Source of the DNA: an uncultured Collinsella sp.
Lineage (GTDB): Bacteria; Actinomycetota; Coriobacteriia; Coriobacteriales; Coriobacteriaceae
DNA: 64,000 nt
Reading direction: 5' to 3'
NCBI GenBank assembly: GCA_900541175.1
Contig: UQIT01000004.1
Location: 1 to 64,000, forward strand
The translations under genes were made by a program, and so were the position numbers. Positions 1 to 9,159 of the stretch are shown one piece after another (the stretch's first letter is position 1; each line of letters opens with the position of its first letter). Under the pieces are notes generated by a model that saw only the letters and a list, made by a program, of their open reading frames with translations, was not told the DNA's origin and did not search any database.

Positions 1-513
1 CAACCGCCAGATGTCGTGGGTGTCTCCGGCGGCCGGCCCTCGTCCCAGCCGCTCGAGCACCGCGTGGAGCCGTGTGGCGAGATTGACGGCGTGCGCTACG
101 TCAACGATTCCAAGGCGACCAACACCGATGCGGTCGAGAAGGCGCTGACGGCATTTCCCGATGACGACGTGATCTTGCTGCTCGGCGGCCACGATAAGGG
201 CACGCCGCTCACGGACTTCGCGCGCGTTGTTATGGATAACGTACGCTCGGTCGTCTGCTTTGGCGATGCGCGCGAGCGCTTCACCGCCGCTATGGACGAG
301 GCCGATGTCGATGGCGATGTGGATATCGCCCAGGCGGATGACCTGCGCGATGCCGTGGACGTCGCCCGTTCGCTGTCGAGCCGTGGCGATGTGATCTTAC
401 TTTCTCCTGCCTGCTCTTCGTTCGATGAGTTCTCGGGCTATGAGGAGCGCGGCCGCGTGTTTAAGGACTATGTGGCCCAGCTTGCCGCTGCGGCGAAATC
501 GCAAATGGAATAG
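1..513 (+). CDS. murD: UDP-N-acetylmuramoyl-L-alanine--D-glutamate ligase, C-terminal part (partial)
   Basis: Cytoplasmic ligase adding D-Glu to UDP-MurNAc-L-Ala. The gene runs in from the left edge; about 170 codons are visible and the N-terminal and central ATP-binding domains lie outside. Recognisable C-terminal-domain landmarks are LEHRVEPCGEIDGVRYVNDS followed by KATNTDA, the LLLGGHDKGTPL strand and the closing LLSPACSSFDEFSGYEERG segment, all typical of MurD. It stops 3 bp before ftsW, the standard murD-ftsW order of the dcw cluster. The first in-frame start inside the window (GTG at 16) is not the true start. Identification is from family motifs and synteny. Confidence 0.93.
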   Translation, partial: QPPDVVGVSGGRPSSQPLEHRVEPCGEIDGVRYVNDSKATNTDAVEKALTAFPDDDVILLLGGHDKGTPLTDFARVVMDNVRSVVCFGDARERFTAAMDEADVDGDVDIAQADDLRDAVDVARSLSSRGDVILLSPACSSFDEFSGYEERGRVFKDYVAQLAAAAKSQME

Positions 514-516
514 GGG

Positions 517-2043
517 TTGCCGGTGAGAGAGGAGAGCCCCCGACAAGGTATGAGGAGGCCCGACTCGGACCGTGCTTCCTCGCGGCGCAGCACACCGCGT
601 TCCGGTCGCGGCGGGCAGACGTTTAGCGAACGCTATATTGCCGGCGTTCCCGCCCGTATCATGCGCCCCCGTTTGATATTCATGGCCTGCCTGTTTACCT
701 TGGTGTGCTTTGGCCTGCTGATGGTGTACTCGGCGTCTTCGGTCGAGGCGCTGCACGAGAATGGCTCGGCGACGTTTTTTCTGTTTCGACAAGCCGCGTT
801 TGCCGGAGTTGGCGTGCTGGCTATGGTTGCCATCGTGCGCATCTTGCCGGACAGTTGGTTTGGGGAAGACGTGCTCAGGATCTTCCTCATCGGCATGATG
901 GGGCTACTGCTTCTGGTGTTCTTGGTGGGCAGCGGCAGCCGTGGCGCCACGCGCTGGCTCAACATCGCCGGTATTCAGTTCCAGCCTTCCGAGTTTTTAA
1001 AGCCATTTGCCATTGCGTATTCGGCCATCATGCTTGATCGTTTCTTTTCGCCCGGTGGCAACATCAACGAATTCCTTCGCAAGATGGGCATCTACTTGGG
1101 CATTTCGCTCTTTCTGATCTTTATCCAGCCCGATTTCGGTACTGTCCTGATCATCCTGTTGACCCTCATGTGCATGGCGTTGTTTGCGGGTCTCGACCCC
1201 AGATTTATCATCGGCGTGCTAATCTTCGGCATTCTCGTGATCGTGATTGCGCTTGTTGCAGAGCCGTACCGTATGGTGCGTATTCAGGTTGCCTTGAACC
1301 CTTGGGCCGACGAGTATGGTGACGGCTATCAGGCCACGCTTGCCATCATGGCCTTTGCCTCGGGCGGTCTGTTCGGCCGTGGCATCGGCAACTCAACCAT
1401 GAAGTACTCGTATCTGCCCGAGGCGCACAATGACTACATCCTGGCCATCATTGGCGAGGAAGTCGGTTTTGTCGGAACCGTGCTGTTCTTCTTGGTGTTT
1501 GCGATGCTGATCTACTCGGCGTTTCGCATTGCCGAGCAGGCGACCGATCGTCGGGGTGCGCTCATGGCGTCTGGCTCCGCGGTCATTCTCGCGGTGCAGT
1601 TTTTGATTAACGCGCTGGGCATCCTCAACGTGTTTCCCATGACGGGCAAACCGTTGCCGTTTATTAGCTACGGCGGCTCTTCGATTATTGTGTCGCTTAT
1701 GCTCGCCGGTCTGATCCTGCGCGTTTCGTATGAGAGCGCCCGTCGCGATGAGTACGACCGTCGCCGCGAGAGCTTTGCCGTTATGGATGAGAGTACCGCC
1801 GGCGTGCCCCACGTGCGCGGCGAGCGATCTTCGCGTAACGGTTTTACCGTCCTGGATGGCTCTGCGACCGAGCCGGCAGCCCGCCCGCGTCAGCGAACGG
1901 CGCCGCAAGGTCGTCCTCAGCGCCCCACTCCTCGCAATGCGGGCGGCGGATATAATCGGATCGATTTGAACTCGGACCCGTCGGCGCGTCTGCGCACCGA
2001 CGACCAGGGACCGCGTGTACGAAGGGACTACCATGACCGATAA
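517..2043 (+). CDS. ftsW: FtsW, SEDS-family septal peptidoglycan glycosyltransferase
   Basis: Polytopic membrane protein that polymerises lipid II at the septum with a class B PBP. About ten hydrophobic segments lie between residues 50 and 400. SEDS hallmarks include SRGATRWLNI, FQPSEFLKP, the LPEAHNDYILAIIGEE loop and PLPFISYGGSS near the last helices. The length (508 aa) exceeds the usual 380-420 because of a basic N-terminal tail of about 45 residues and a cytoplasmic Arg/Pro-rich C-terminal tail of about 100. The start is TTG at 517, with an in-frame GTG at 523 as alternative. The 3' end overlaps the murG start by 11 bp, suggesting translational coupling. Confidence 0.95.
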   Translation: MPVREESPRQGMRRPDSDRASSRRSTPRSGRGGQTFSERYIAGVPARIMRPRLIFMACLFTLVCFGLLMVYSASSVEALHENGSATFFLFRQAAFAGVGVLAMVAIVRILPDSWFGEDVLRIFLIGMMGLLLLVFLVGSGSRGATRWLNIAGIQFQPSEFLKPFAIAYSAIMLDRFFSPGGNINEFLRKMGIYLGISLFLIFIQPDFGTVLIILLTLMCMALFAGLDPRFIIGVLIFGILVIVIALVAEPYRMVRIQVALNPWADEYGDGYQATLAIMAFASGGLFGRGIGNSTMKYSYLPEAHNDYILAIIGEEVGFVGTVLFFLVFAMLIYSAFRIAEQATDRRGALMASGSAVILAVQFLINALGILNVFPMTGKPLPFISYGGSSIIVSLMLAGLILRVSYESARRDEYDRRRESFAVMDESTAGVPHVRGERSSRNGFTVLDGSATEPAARPRQRTAPQGRPQRPTPRNAGGGYNRIDLNSDPSARLRTDDQGPRVRRDYHDR

Positions 2044-3148
2044 GATGACCGTTGCTATTGCAGCCGGCGGCACGGCTGGACACATCAACCCCGCGCTCGC
2101 CTTGGCCGAAGAGCTGCGTGACCGTGGCCACCATGTTGTGTTCGTGGGCCAGTCGCGCAAGCTCGAGGGTCGTCTGGTCCCCGAGGCTGGGTTTGATTTT
2201 GTGCCCATTACGGTCACGGGCTTCGACCGCTCCCGTCCTTGGACGGCGCTGACCTCGCTGTGGCGTGTCAACAAGGCCAAGCGTGCTCTCGCCAGTCATT
2301 TCTCAAAGGTCGGCAAGCCCGATGCTGCCGTCGGTTTTGGTGCCTATGTCGAGGTTCCGCTGCTGGGGTGGTGCAAGGGCGCAGGCGTTCCGTATCTGCT
2401 GCATGAGCAGAACTCTGTTCCGGGCCTGGCCAACAAGATGATGAACTCCCACGCCGCCCGCGTGTGTATCTCGGTGCCGGCAGCGCGTTCGGTCTTTGAG
2501 CGCGAAGGTGACCCTGACCACGTGCTCATGACCGGCAACCCCGTACGTCGCTCGGTAATCGAGGGCGATCGCGCTCGCGGCCGCAAGGCACTTGGCGTTC
2601 CCGAGGACGCTACGCTGCTGCTCGTCTTTGGCGGTTCACTTGGCGCCCAGCACCTCAACGAGCGCGTGGTTTCGCTCAAAAACGAGCTGCTTTCGCGCAA
2701 GAACCTCTATGTGTTGCATTCGACGGGTGCCGACGGCTTTGAGGAGACCGAGCGCGCTTTGGCACTGACGCCCGAGGAGGCGAAGCGTTACCGCGTCCAG
2801 CCTTACATCGACAACATGGGCGATATGCTGGCTGCTGCCGATTTGGTGCTCTCGCGTTCGGGCGCATCGAGCGTGGCCGAGATCGCTGCGCTCGCCGTGC
2901 CCTCGGTGCTCGTGCCGTATCCGCATGCGACGGCCGACCACCAAACCACCAATGCCCGTTATCTGGTCGACGCCGGGGCCGGTGTGCTCTGCGCCGATGC
3001 CGATATCGACGGTTCTGCCTTTGCCGATGAACTGCTGCACCTGGTCGATGACGCGGCGGCGCGCGAGGCCATGCGTCAGGCGGCGCGTGGTCTGGCTCAG
3101 GATAGGGCCGCCGCTCTTCTGGCGGATGCGGTAGAGGGTTTGCGTTAG
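2033..3148 (+). CDS. murG: MurG, lipid II-forming N-acetylglucosaminyltransferase
   Basis: Membrane-associated GT-B enzyme that transfers GlcNAc from UDP-GlcNAc to lipid I, giving lipid II. Visible motifs are the N-terminal glycine loop GGTAGHINPALALAEEL, HEQNSVPGLANK, the second glycine loop GGSLGAQHLN, and the UDP-GlcNAc-binding stretch RSGASSVAEIAALAVPS followed by HATADHQTTNA. The ATG at 2033 is chosen over GTG at 2015 because GAAGGG lies 6 bp upstream; this gives 371 aa, normal for the family. It overlaps the ftsW stop. Confidence 0.96.
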   Translation: MTDKMTVAIAAGGTAGHINPALALAEELRDRGHHVVFVGQSRKLEGRLVPEAGFDFVPITVTGFDRSRPWTALTSLWRVNKAKRALASHFSKVGKPDAAVGFGAYVEVPLLGWCKGAGVPYLLHEQNSVPGLANKMMNSHAARVCISVPAARSVFEREGDPDHVLMTGNPVRRSVIEGDRARGRKALGVPEDATLLLVFGGSLGAQHLNERVVSLKNELLSRKNLYVLHSTGADGFEETERALALTPEEAKRYRVQPYIDNMGDMLAAADLVLSRSGASSVAEIAALAVPSVLVPYPHATADHQTTNARYLVDAGAGVLCADADIDGSAFADELLHLVDDAAAREAMRQAARGLAQDRAAALLADAVEGLR

Positions 3149-3245
3149 TTAGACGGGATATCGTCGGTCGCCCTCGCGCTGATGCGGTAGGTGCGGTACA
3201 GTTAACGGGTTACAGGCAGTGTTTACGCAAGGAGTACACGAGCAC

Positions 3246-4664
3246 ATGGCTGATTCCCAGACTGCAACCTCCGCGCCCGAGTTTAAGAGCGCCCACTTTA
3301 TCGGTATCGGCGGCGCCGGCATGAGCGGCATCGCCCTCGTTCTGCACGAGCGCGGTTATGCCGTTACCGGTTCCGACCTTAAGACGTCACGTTATATCCG
3401 CCAGCTTACCCGCGCTGGTGTGAAGGTGCATGTGGGCCATGAGGCCGCCACGATCGACGAGGTCAAGCCCGACGTGGTTGTTGTCTCCACCGCTATTCCG
3501 GAGTCCAACCCTGAGCTTGTGCGCGCTCGCGAGCTTGGTATTCCCGTGTGGCCCCGTGCCAAGATGCTCTCTGCTTTGGGCCACGGCTACACGACTGTCG
3601 CTGTTGCCGGCACGCATGGCAAGACCACCACGTCTTCGATGTGCGCCACCATGCTCGACCGCATGGGTCTGGATCCGAGCTTCTTGATCGGCGGCATCGT
3701 CGAGGGCTATGACACGAACGGCAAGAACGGCTCGGGCGACTACTTTGTCGCCGAGGCCGACGAGTCCGACAGCTCCTTCCTGTTCCTGAACCCCAACGTG
3801 GTCATTGTGACTAACGTCGAGGCCGACCACCTCGATCACTACTCGGGTATCGAGGAGATCGAGGCGACTTTCGCCAAATTCATGAGCCTGGTGGGCGAGG
3901 ACGGCACCGTCATCGTCTGCGGTGAGGACCCGCATCTGGTCGAGCTCGCCAAGTCGACGGGCCGTCACGTGCTTTCCTACGGCTTTGCCGAGAGCAACGA
4001 CATCGTCTGCATGCACCCGGATGTCAAGGGCATCCAGAGCGACTTTATCGTTCGCTTTGAGGACGGCACTGAGCACGCTGTGGAGATCAAGAGCAATCCC
4101 GGTCGCCACAACATGCTCAACGCCACGGCGGTGCTTACCGTCGCCCATGTCCTGGGCCTTGACATCGACGTCGCCGCCAAGGCGCTCTCGAGCTTTGAGG
4201 GCGTCCGCCGTCGCTTTACCCACGTGGGCGATATCGATGGCATCACCGTGGTCGATGATTACGGCCATCACCCCACCGAGATCAAGGCGACGCTTGCTGC
4301 CGCTTCGTCGCTGGGCTACAAGCATGTCGACGTCGTGTTCCAGCCGCACCGCTATTCGCGCCTGCAGGCCCTGTGCGACGACTTTGCCGATGCATTTGCC
4401 AATGCCGATAAACTGCTGCTGATTGATGTGTTCTCGGCTGGCGAGATGCCCATTCCGGGTGTCACCTCTAAGATGCTCGCCGATACCGTGCGCGCCAAGC
4501 ATCCTGGCAAGGAGGTCGTGTACTGCTCCAGCCGTCTTGAGCTCAATCAGGAGCTCGAGCAGATGGTGGGCGAGGGCGACCTGCTGCTCACCATGGGTGC
4601 CGGTGACGTTACGACCGTAGGTCCCGAGTTTATCGAGTATCTGACTGCCAAGAAAGACGCTTAA
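3246..4664 (+). CDS. murC: UDP-N-acetylmuramate--L-alanine ligase
   Basis: First Mur ligase, adding L-Ala to UDP-MurNAc with ATP. The N-terminal Rossmann motif FIGIGGAGMSGIALVLHERG, the P-loop GTHGKTTTSSM, EADESDSSF, the NVEADHLDHY metal/substrate segment and DDYGHHPTEIKATL are all present. The protein is 472 aa from ATG 3246, with AAGGAG 11 bp upstream; a GTG at 3219 in the same frame lacks a comparable site. The 97-bp gap after murG contains no clear terminator, so the dcw transcript probably reads through. Confidence 0.96.
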   Translation: MADSQTATSAPEFKSAHFIGIGGAGMSGIALVLHERGYAVTGSDLKTSRYIRQLTRAGVKVHVGHEAATIDEVKPDVVVVSTAIPESNPELVRARELGIPVWPRAKMLSALGHGYTTVAVAGTHGKTTTSSMCATMLDRMGLDPSFLIGGIVEGYDTNGKNGSGDYFVAEADESDSSFLFLNPNVVIVTNVEADHLDHYSGIEEIEATFAKFMSLVGEDGTVIVCGEDPHLVELAKSTGRHVLSYGFAESNDIVCMHPDVKGIQSDFIVRFEDGTEHAVEIKSNPGRHNMLNATAVLTVAHVLGLDIDVAAKALSSFEGVRRRFTHVGDIDGITVVDDYGHHPTEIKATLAAASSLGYKHVDVVFQPHRYSRLQALCDDFADAFANADKLLLIDVFSAGEMPIPGVTSKMLADTVRAKHPGKEVVYCSSRLELNQELEQMVGEGDLLLTMGAGDVTTVGPEFIEYLTAKKDA

Positions 4665-4669
4665 GTCTA

Positions 4670-5581
4670 ATGGGTCTGTTTAACGCCGTCATGGCGCTCT
4701 CGGGCATGATCGACACGGATGTGATCGAGGACGAGCGCCTTGCGCGTCATACGAGCTATCGTATCGGCGGCAAGGCCGACCTCTTTGTGACGTGTCATAG
4801 CTATCATGCCCTCCGCCGCGCCGTGGCGATGCTTGATCGCGAGCAGGTGCCGTGGGTCATCATAGGCAAGGGCTCCAATCTGCTGGTTGCCGATGGCGGT
4901 TATCGCGGTGCCGTCATTTCGCTCGGACGTGAGTTTCAGCGCACGGTTGTTGCCGATGACGGTTGTACGCTGACGGTCGGTGCGGGCGTGATGTTTGCGC
5001 GCCTGGTCAACGATGCCCTGTCGCGTAGCCTCTCGGGCCTTGAGTTTGCCGTTGGCATCCCTGGCTCGGTCGGCGGTGCGATATCTATGAATGCCGGCAC
5101 ACGGACCGAGTGGATTGGCTCGCTGGTTGAGGATGTCGTAACGTTTGACCCGGCATCCGGTATCAAGCATTATGCGGGGTCCGAGATCACTTGGGGCTAC
5201 CGCGAATGCGGCCTTCCCCGCAATGAGATCATCCTCGAGTGCGTGCTCAAGCTTAAACCGGCGCCCAAGGCCGACATTCGCGAGCGCATGGAGCGGTACC
5301 TGACGAGGCGCAAGCGTACGCAGCCCATGGGTCGCGCATCCTGCGGGTCGGTCTTTCGCAACCCGCCCGATGCGAGTGTGGGCAAGCTTATCGAGGATTG
5401 TGGATTAAAGGGTTTTTCGATTGGCGGCGCGGAAGTTTCGCCCGTTCACGCTAATTTTATCGTTAATAACGGAACTGCCTCGGCCGATGACGTTGCCGCG
5501 GTTATCAGACATGTGCACGGAAAGGTGAGGGAGGCGTATGGCATCGAGCTCAGACCGGAAGTTAAATTCCTCGGCTTCTAG
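4670..5581 (+). CDS. murB: UDP-N-acetylenolpyruvoylglucosamine reductase
   Basis: FAD/NADPH enzyme making UDP-MurNAc from the enolpyruvyl ether. FAD-binding motifs RIGGKADL, GKGSNLLVADGG and VGIPGSVGGAISMNAG are visible, as is the catalytic serine loop RASCGSVFRNP. At 303 aa it has the type II (short, Gram-positive) size. The start is ATG 4670, 5 bp after murC; the SD there is weak, so ATG 4691 or 4706 remain possible. The last 44 bp overlap ftsQ. murB between murC and ftsQ is a common Gram-positive dcw order. Confidence 0.94.
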   Translation: MGLFNAVMALSGMIDTDVIEDERLARHTSYRIGGKADLFVTCHSYHALRRAVAMLDREQVPWVIIGKGSNLLVADGGYRGAVISLGREFQRTVVADDGCTLTVGAGVMFARLVNDALSRSLSGLEFAVGIPGSVGGAISMNAGTRTEWIGSLVEDVVTFDPASGIKHYAGSEITWGYRECGLPRNEIILECVLKLKPAPKADIRERMERYLTRRKRTQPMGRASCGSVFRNPPDASVGKLIEDCGLKGFSIGGAEVSPVHANFIVNNGTASADDVAAVIRHVHGKVREAYGIELRPEVKFLGF

Positions 5582-6794
5582 AGCATCGAAACCCACCTTC
5601 CGCCGCGCCGGAGGGCGTTCCGGCGCGCCTACCAAACCTCAACGCAATGCCGTCGCGCACTCTAAGTCTGTCGGGCATGCTCGACAGGCCGGTCGTCCGG
5701 TCGTCGGCTCGCAGCTCGGTAATCGTCCGGCCGCAAAAAAGTCCTCGCGTCCCTCGGTGACGTCAAAGCCTGTTATGGGCGCCAAGCCTGCCCGTCTCAT
5801 GGCAACTCCTAAGCCACCGACGGGAACTAAAGCGCCGCGTCCGGGTCGCACGCTGGGCGCATCGAAACCGCGCTCGCTGACATCGGTGCCGGCTACCGCC
5901 AAGAAGCCTTCGAGTAAAAAAGGCGTCAACCCGTTGTCTTCACTTGGGGCGATGGCAAATAAAACATCAGACGCCGCTTCTGTCGTTACAGGCAAAGGCA
6001 AAATCGTGGGCGGCGTTCTGGCCGTCTTGGCCGTGCTCGTCGTCGTTGCCATCGTGGTGATTAACTCTGGATTGTTTACCGCCACTGATATTCAGATTCA
6101 AGGCAGCGAGCATGTGACGAAGCACGATGCTATCCAGCTGATCGATTTGCCCGAGGGAACGTCGCTTTTTAACGTCGATCCCGACCAGATTACCGAGGAC
6201 CTCAAGCAGAACCCGTGGGTCTCGGGCGTGGATGTCCAGCGTCAGTTCCCGCATACGCTCATCATTACGCCGATGGAGCGCAAGGTCATCGCAATTGCCT
6301 ATATCAGCTCCGATGACCTTGCCTGGGCCATCGGGGATGATGACACCTGGATCGCCCCGCTGTCGACGTCGGTCGAAGTGGATGGCCAGGGCAACGTCAT
6401 CACGACGGGGCAGGGCTCAAATACCCTGACCGGCATTGATGCCGCGCTGGCGCTCGCTAGGCACTATGGCGCGGTGTTGTTGACTGATGTCTCGGCGGAT
6501 GTCGCTCCGGTTTCCGGCCAGGCGGTGAGCTCCAAGGCCGTTAAGGCTGGCTTGGATTATGTGCGTGGTTTTTCGAGTGAGTTCTTGGGACAAGTCAAGG
6601 ATATTTCCACGCCTTCGGTCGAAGCCATCTCGGCAAACCTCAATAACGGCATTGAGGTGTCGCTGGGCGATTCGAACGATATCGTCAAGAAGGAGCGCGT
6701 AGTCACCAAGCTGCTTTCGCAGGTAGAGGGCGTAACGTATATCAATGTGCGCTCTCCGGGTAACTATACATTTAGGAACGCTCCGACCTCGTAG
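5538..6794 (+). CDS. ftsQ: FtsQ/DivIB, bitopic division protein with POTRA domain
   Basis: Scaffold of the FtsQLB complex that controls septal synthesis. Residues 1-150 form an unusually long Lys/Arg/Pro/Ser-rich cytoplasmic tail, residues about 156-178 are one transmembrane helix (IVGGVLAVLAVLVVVAIVVI), and residues about 182-250 fit a POTRA domain starting FTATDIQIQGSEHVT, with GTSLFNVD and NPWVSGVDVQRQFP. The total is 418 aa against about 260-320 in many relatives. The start is ATG 5538, with GGAGG 4 bp upstream, inside the murB end (44-bp overlap). Neither ftsA nor ftsL lies here; ftsZ follows after 199 bp. Confidence 0.92.
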   Translation: MASSSDRKLNSSASRASKPTFRRAGGRSGAPTKPQRNAVAHSKSVGHARQAGRPVVGSQLGNRPAAKKSSRPSVTSKPVMGAKPARLMATPKPPTGTKAPRPGRTLGASKPRSLTSVPATAKKPSSKKGVNPLSSLGAMANKTSDAASVVTGKGKIVGGVLAVLAVLVVVAIVVINSGLFTATDIQIQGSEHVTKHDAIQLIDLPEGTSLFNVDPDQITEDLKQNPWVSGVDVQRQFPHTLIITPMERKVIAIAYISSDDLAWAIGDDDTWIAPLSTSVEVDGQGNVITTGQGSNTLTGIDAALALARHYGAVLLTDVSADVAPVSGQAVSSKAVKAGLDYVRGFSSEFLGQVKDISTPSVEAISANLNNGIEVSLGDSNDIVKKERVVTKLLSQVEGVTYINVRSPGNYTFRNAPTS

Positions 6795-6993
6795 CGCTGG
6801 TTGATGCTTTGTTGAGGGGCCATACCACGCCGTTTATCTGGTTTGTTTGGTTTTCACGGTCAATTATTTGACTGATACGTTCATAATGTGCAAACATAAT
6901 ACGGTTTACCTTTGCATTTACTTTCAACCTGAAGGTTAATGTGCGCAGGGGTCGACCCATGCTATGGCTATAACCTTTGTTCGGAGGACCGAC

Positions 6994-8148
6994 ATGCACG
7001 AGACAGAGATCAACAACTACCTTGCCGTCATTAAGGTGGTCGGCGTCGGCGGCGGCGGTACCAACGCGGTCAATCGAATGATCGAAGAGGGCATCCGCGG
7101 CGTCGAGTTTGTTGCCATCAACACCGATGCTCAGGCACTCGCGATCTCTGATGCCGATATCAAGGTGCACATCGGCACCGACCTTACCCGCGGCCTGGGC
7201 GCCGGCGCCAACCCCGAGGTTGGTCGCAAGGCTGCCGATGAGTCCCGCGACGACATTGCCGAGGCGCTCGCTGGCGCCGACATGGTGTTCATCACCTGCG
7301 GCGAGGGCGGTGGCACCGGTACCGGCGCTGCTCCCATCGTTGCCGATATCGCGATGAACGAGGTCGGTGCGCTGACCGTCGCCGTCGTGACCAAGCCCTT
7401 CACCTTCGAGGGCCGCAAGCGCAAGAAGAGCGCCGAGGAGGGCATCAAGACCCTCTCCGATTGCGTCGATACCATGATCGTCATCCCCAACGATAAGCTG
7501 CTCGACATCGCCGAGAAGAAGACCACCATGCTCGAGGCCTTCGCGATTGCCGATGGCGTCCTTTCCCAGGGCACCCAGGGCATCACCGACCTCATCACCG
7601 TCCCCGGTATCATCAACTTGGACTTCGCCGATGTTAAGACCATCATGAAGCAGGCCGGTACCGCCATGATGGGTATCGGTACCTCTTCTGGGGATACCCG
7701 TGCCGTCGACGCTGCCCAGCAGGCCATCTCCAGCCCGCTGCTCGAGAGCTCCATCGATGGCGCCACGCGCGTGCTGCTCTCCATCGCCGGTTCCAAGGAC
7801 CTGGGCATCCAGGAGATCAGCGACGCCGCCGACGTTGTCGCCAACGCCGTCGACCCCGAGGCCAACATCATCTTCGGTACCGTTGTCGACGAGTCCCTGG
7901 GCGATCAGGTGCGTATCACCGTCATCGCTACGGGCTTCTCCGACTCCAACGTCAACCGTCAGGACGAGCTCTTTGCTGCTCAGCAGTCTCAGAGCAAGGC
8001 CGCTGCCTCCGCTGAGCCGCAGCGCACCGCTCCTGCCACGAGCCCGGCTCAGGCCGCTCCGACCCGCAACGTCGGTGGCACCGAGCTTCCTAACTTCGGC
8101 AACGATCAGTTCGAGCTTCCCGACTTCCTGAAGCGCGGTAGCTTCTAA
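6994..8148 (+). CDS. ftsZ: FtsZ, tubulin-like division GTPase
   Basis: Polymerising GTPase that forms the Z-ring. It has [11 protein letters not shown] near the N terminus, the tubulin signature [10 protein letters not shown], and NTDAQAL. The core ends near residue 320, followed by a Gln/Ala/Pro-rich linker and a conserved C-terminal peptide [11 protein letters not shown] that binds partners such as SepF. The protein is 384 aa from ATG 6994, preceded by CGGAGG; an upstream ATG at 6964 has no SD. The 199-bp AT-richer gap upstream probably carries a dedicated promoter, but I could not fix its boxes. A strong terminator follows. Confidence 0.97.
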   Translation: MHETEINNYLAVIKVVGVGGGGTNAVNRMIEEGIRGVEFVAINTDAQALAISDADIKVHIGTDLTRGLGAGANPEVGRKAADESRDDIAEALAGADMVFITCGEGGGTGTGAAPIVADIAMNEVGALTVAVVTKPFTFEGRKRKKSAEEGIKTLSDCVDTMIVIPNDKLLDIAEKKTTMLEAFAIADGVLSQGTQGITDLITVPGIINLDFADVKTIMKQAGTAMMGIGTSSGDTRAVDAAQQAISSPLLESSIDGATRVLLSIAGSKDLGIQEISDAADVVANAVDPEANIIFGTVVDESLGDQVRITVIATGFSDSNVNRQDELFAAQQSQSKAAASAEPQRTAPATSPAQAAPTRNVGGTELPNFGNDQFELPDFLKRGSF

Positions 8149-8174
8149 GCCGTTCTTTGCATTGTTGTGCACAG

Positions 8175-8203
8175 GGGCGTGTCCGTATGGACGCGCCCTT
8201 TTT
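8175..8203 (+). terminator. Rho-independent terminator of ftsZ
   Basis: A 10-bp stem GGGCGTGTCC/GGACGCGCCC (one G-T pair) with loop GTAT is followed directly by TTTTT. It ends the dcw transcript before pgeF. Confidence 0.9.
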
Positions 8204-8235
8204 ATTTCGACTTTGTAAACTAGAACCTCCAATCT

Positions 8236-8253
8236 CTTTACGTTCCCTTTACG
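8236..8253 (+). promoter_or_regulatory. Candidate PHO box upstream of pgeF-pst
   Basis: CTTTACG occurs twice as a direct repeat with an 11-bp period (8236-8242 and 8247-8253). Eleven-bp-spaced direct repeats are the usual architecture of PhoB/PhoP sites. It lies about 105 bp upstream of pgeF and the overlapping pst operon, with AT-rich candidate -10 sequences at about 8272-8294. The regulator is not in the window, so this is inference from spacing and context. Confidence 0.4.
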
Positions 8254-8358
8254 ATTGCCTCCAGCGCAGCAGGTATCCTTTTAGAGAAGTATGACAGCCG
8301 TATATACGCGGGCTGTAGCGGCGATGCCGCGGTACTTGTGTTATTAGGAGGCTTTAGT

Positions 8359-9159
8359 ATGGCAGCACGTGCGGACAACGTTTCGCGTGTCGACCATGAT
8401 GGAGTTACGTTGGTGGAGGGCGCGACATCCGATGTCCGCTTTGCCTTCACCGAGCGCGCCGGTGGTGTTTCTGAAGATGCGTACTCCTCGCTTAACTTGG
8501 GCTCGCATGTTGGCGATGACCCCTTTGCTGTTCAAGAAAATCGTCGTCGCGCGCTCGAGGCTATGGGTGCCGCCGAGTGCGAGCACAACCTGCTCGTTCC
8601 CAATCAGGTCCATGGTGACCATATCGTTGCGGTGACCTCGAACGGCGCCGATGACCTTGAGGACGTCCGCGAGCAGATTGCCGAGGGCTGCGATGCCATC
8701 GTCTGTACGGCGCATAACGTGCCCGTGCTGCTCTGCTTTGCCGACTGCGTTCCCGTGGTGCTGGTGGCCCCTGGCGGATTTGCCGTGGTGCACTCCGGTT
8801 GGAAGGGTACGATTGCACGTATTTCCGCCAAGGCGTGCCAGGCGCTTTGCGATGCTGCCGGCTGCGATGCGAGCGACGTTTCCGCCTATATCGGCCCCCA
8901 TATCTTGGGTGACGAATATGAAGTATCCCAGGAGCTCATGGATCGCTTTGCCGCCGAGTTCTCTTGCATCGATGCGAGTACCTCTCGCATGCTCGATCTT
9001 TCCGCTGCCATTCGCGAGGCGCTGGTAGATGTCGGTGTCGACGCGGATAATATCGTGGATACCCAGCTTTCGACCGTGCGTCAGAACGACCGCTTTTATT
9101 CCTACCGTAACGAGGACGGCACCTGTGGGCGCCATGCTGCGATCGGCGTGATGCTATGA
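8359..9159 (+). CDS. pgeF: PgeF/YfiH-family multicopper-oxidase-like protein (peptidoglycan editing factor)
   Basis: Member of the YfiH/DUF152 family. E. coli PgeF prevents misincorporation of L-Ser into the stem peptide, and other members show purine nucleoside phosphorylase or adenosine deaminase activity. Seen here are NLGSHVGDDP, the CFADCVPVVL metal-binding strand and HSGWKGTIARISAKA (Zn/Cu-site His), with YSYRNEDGTCGRHAAIG at the end. The protein is 266 aa from ATG 8359 with AGGAGG 7 bp upstream. In many Gram-positives this gene follows ftsZ directly. Here it overlaps pstS by 4 bp (ATGA), so it heads the phosphate operon. Confidence 0.9.
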   Translation: MAARADNVSRVDHDGVTLVEGATSDVRFAFTERAGGVSEDAYSSLNLGSHVGDDPFAVQENRRRALEAMGAAECEHNLLVPNQVHGDHIVAVTSNGADDLEDVREQIAEGCDAIVCTAHNVPVLLCFADCVPVVLVAPGGFAVVHSGWKGTIARISAKACQALCDAAGCDASDVSAYIGPHILGDEYEVSQELMDRFAAEFSCIDASTSRMLDLSAAIREALVDVGVDADNIVDTQLSTVRQNDRFYSYRNEDGTCGRHAAIGVML

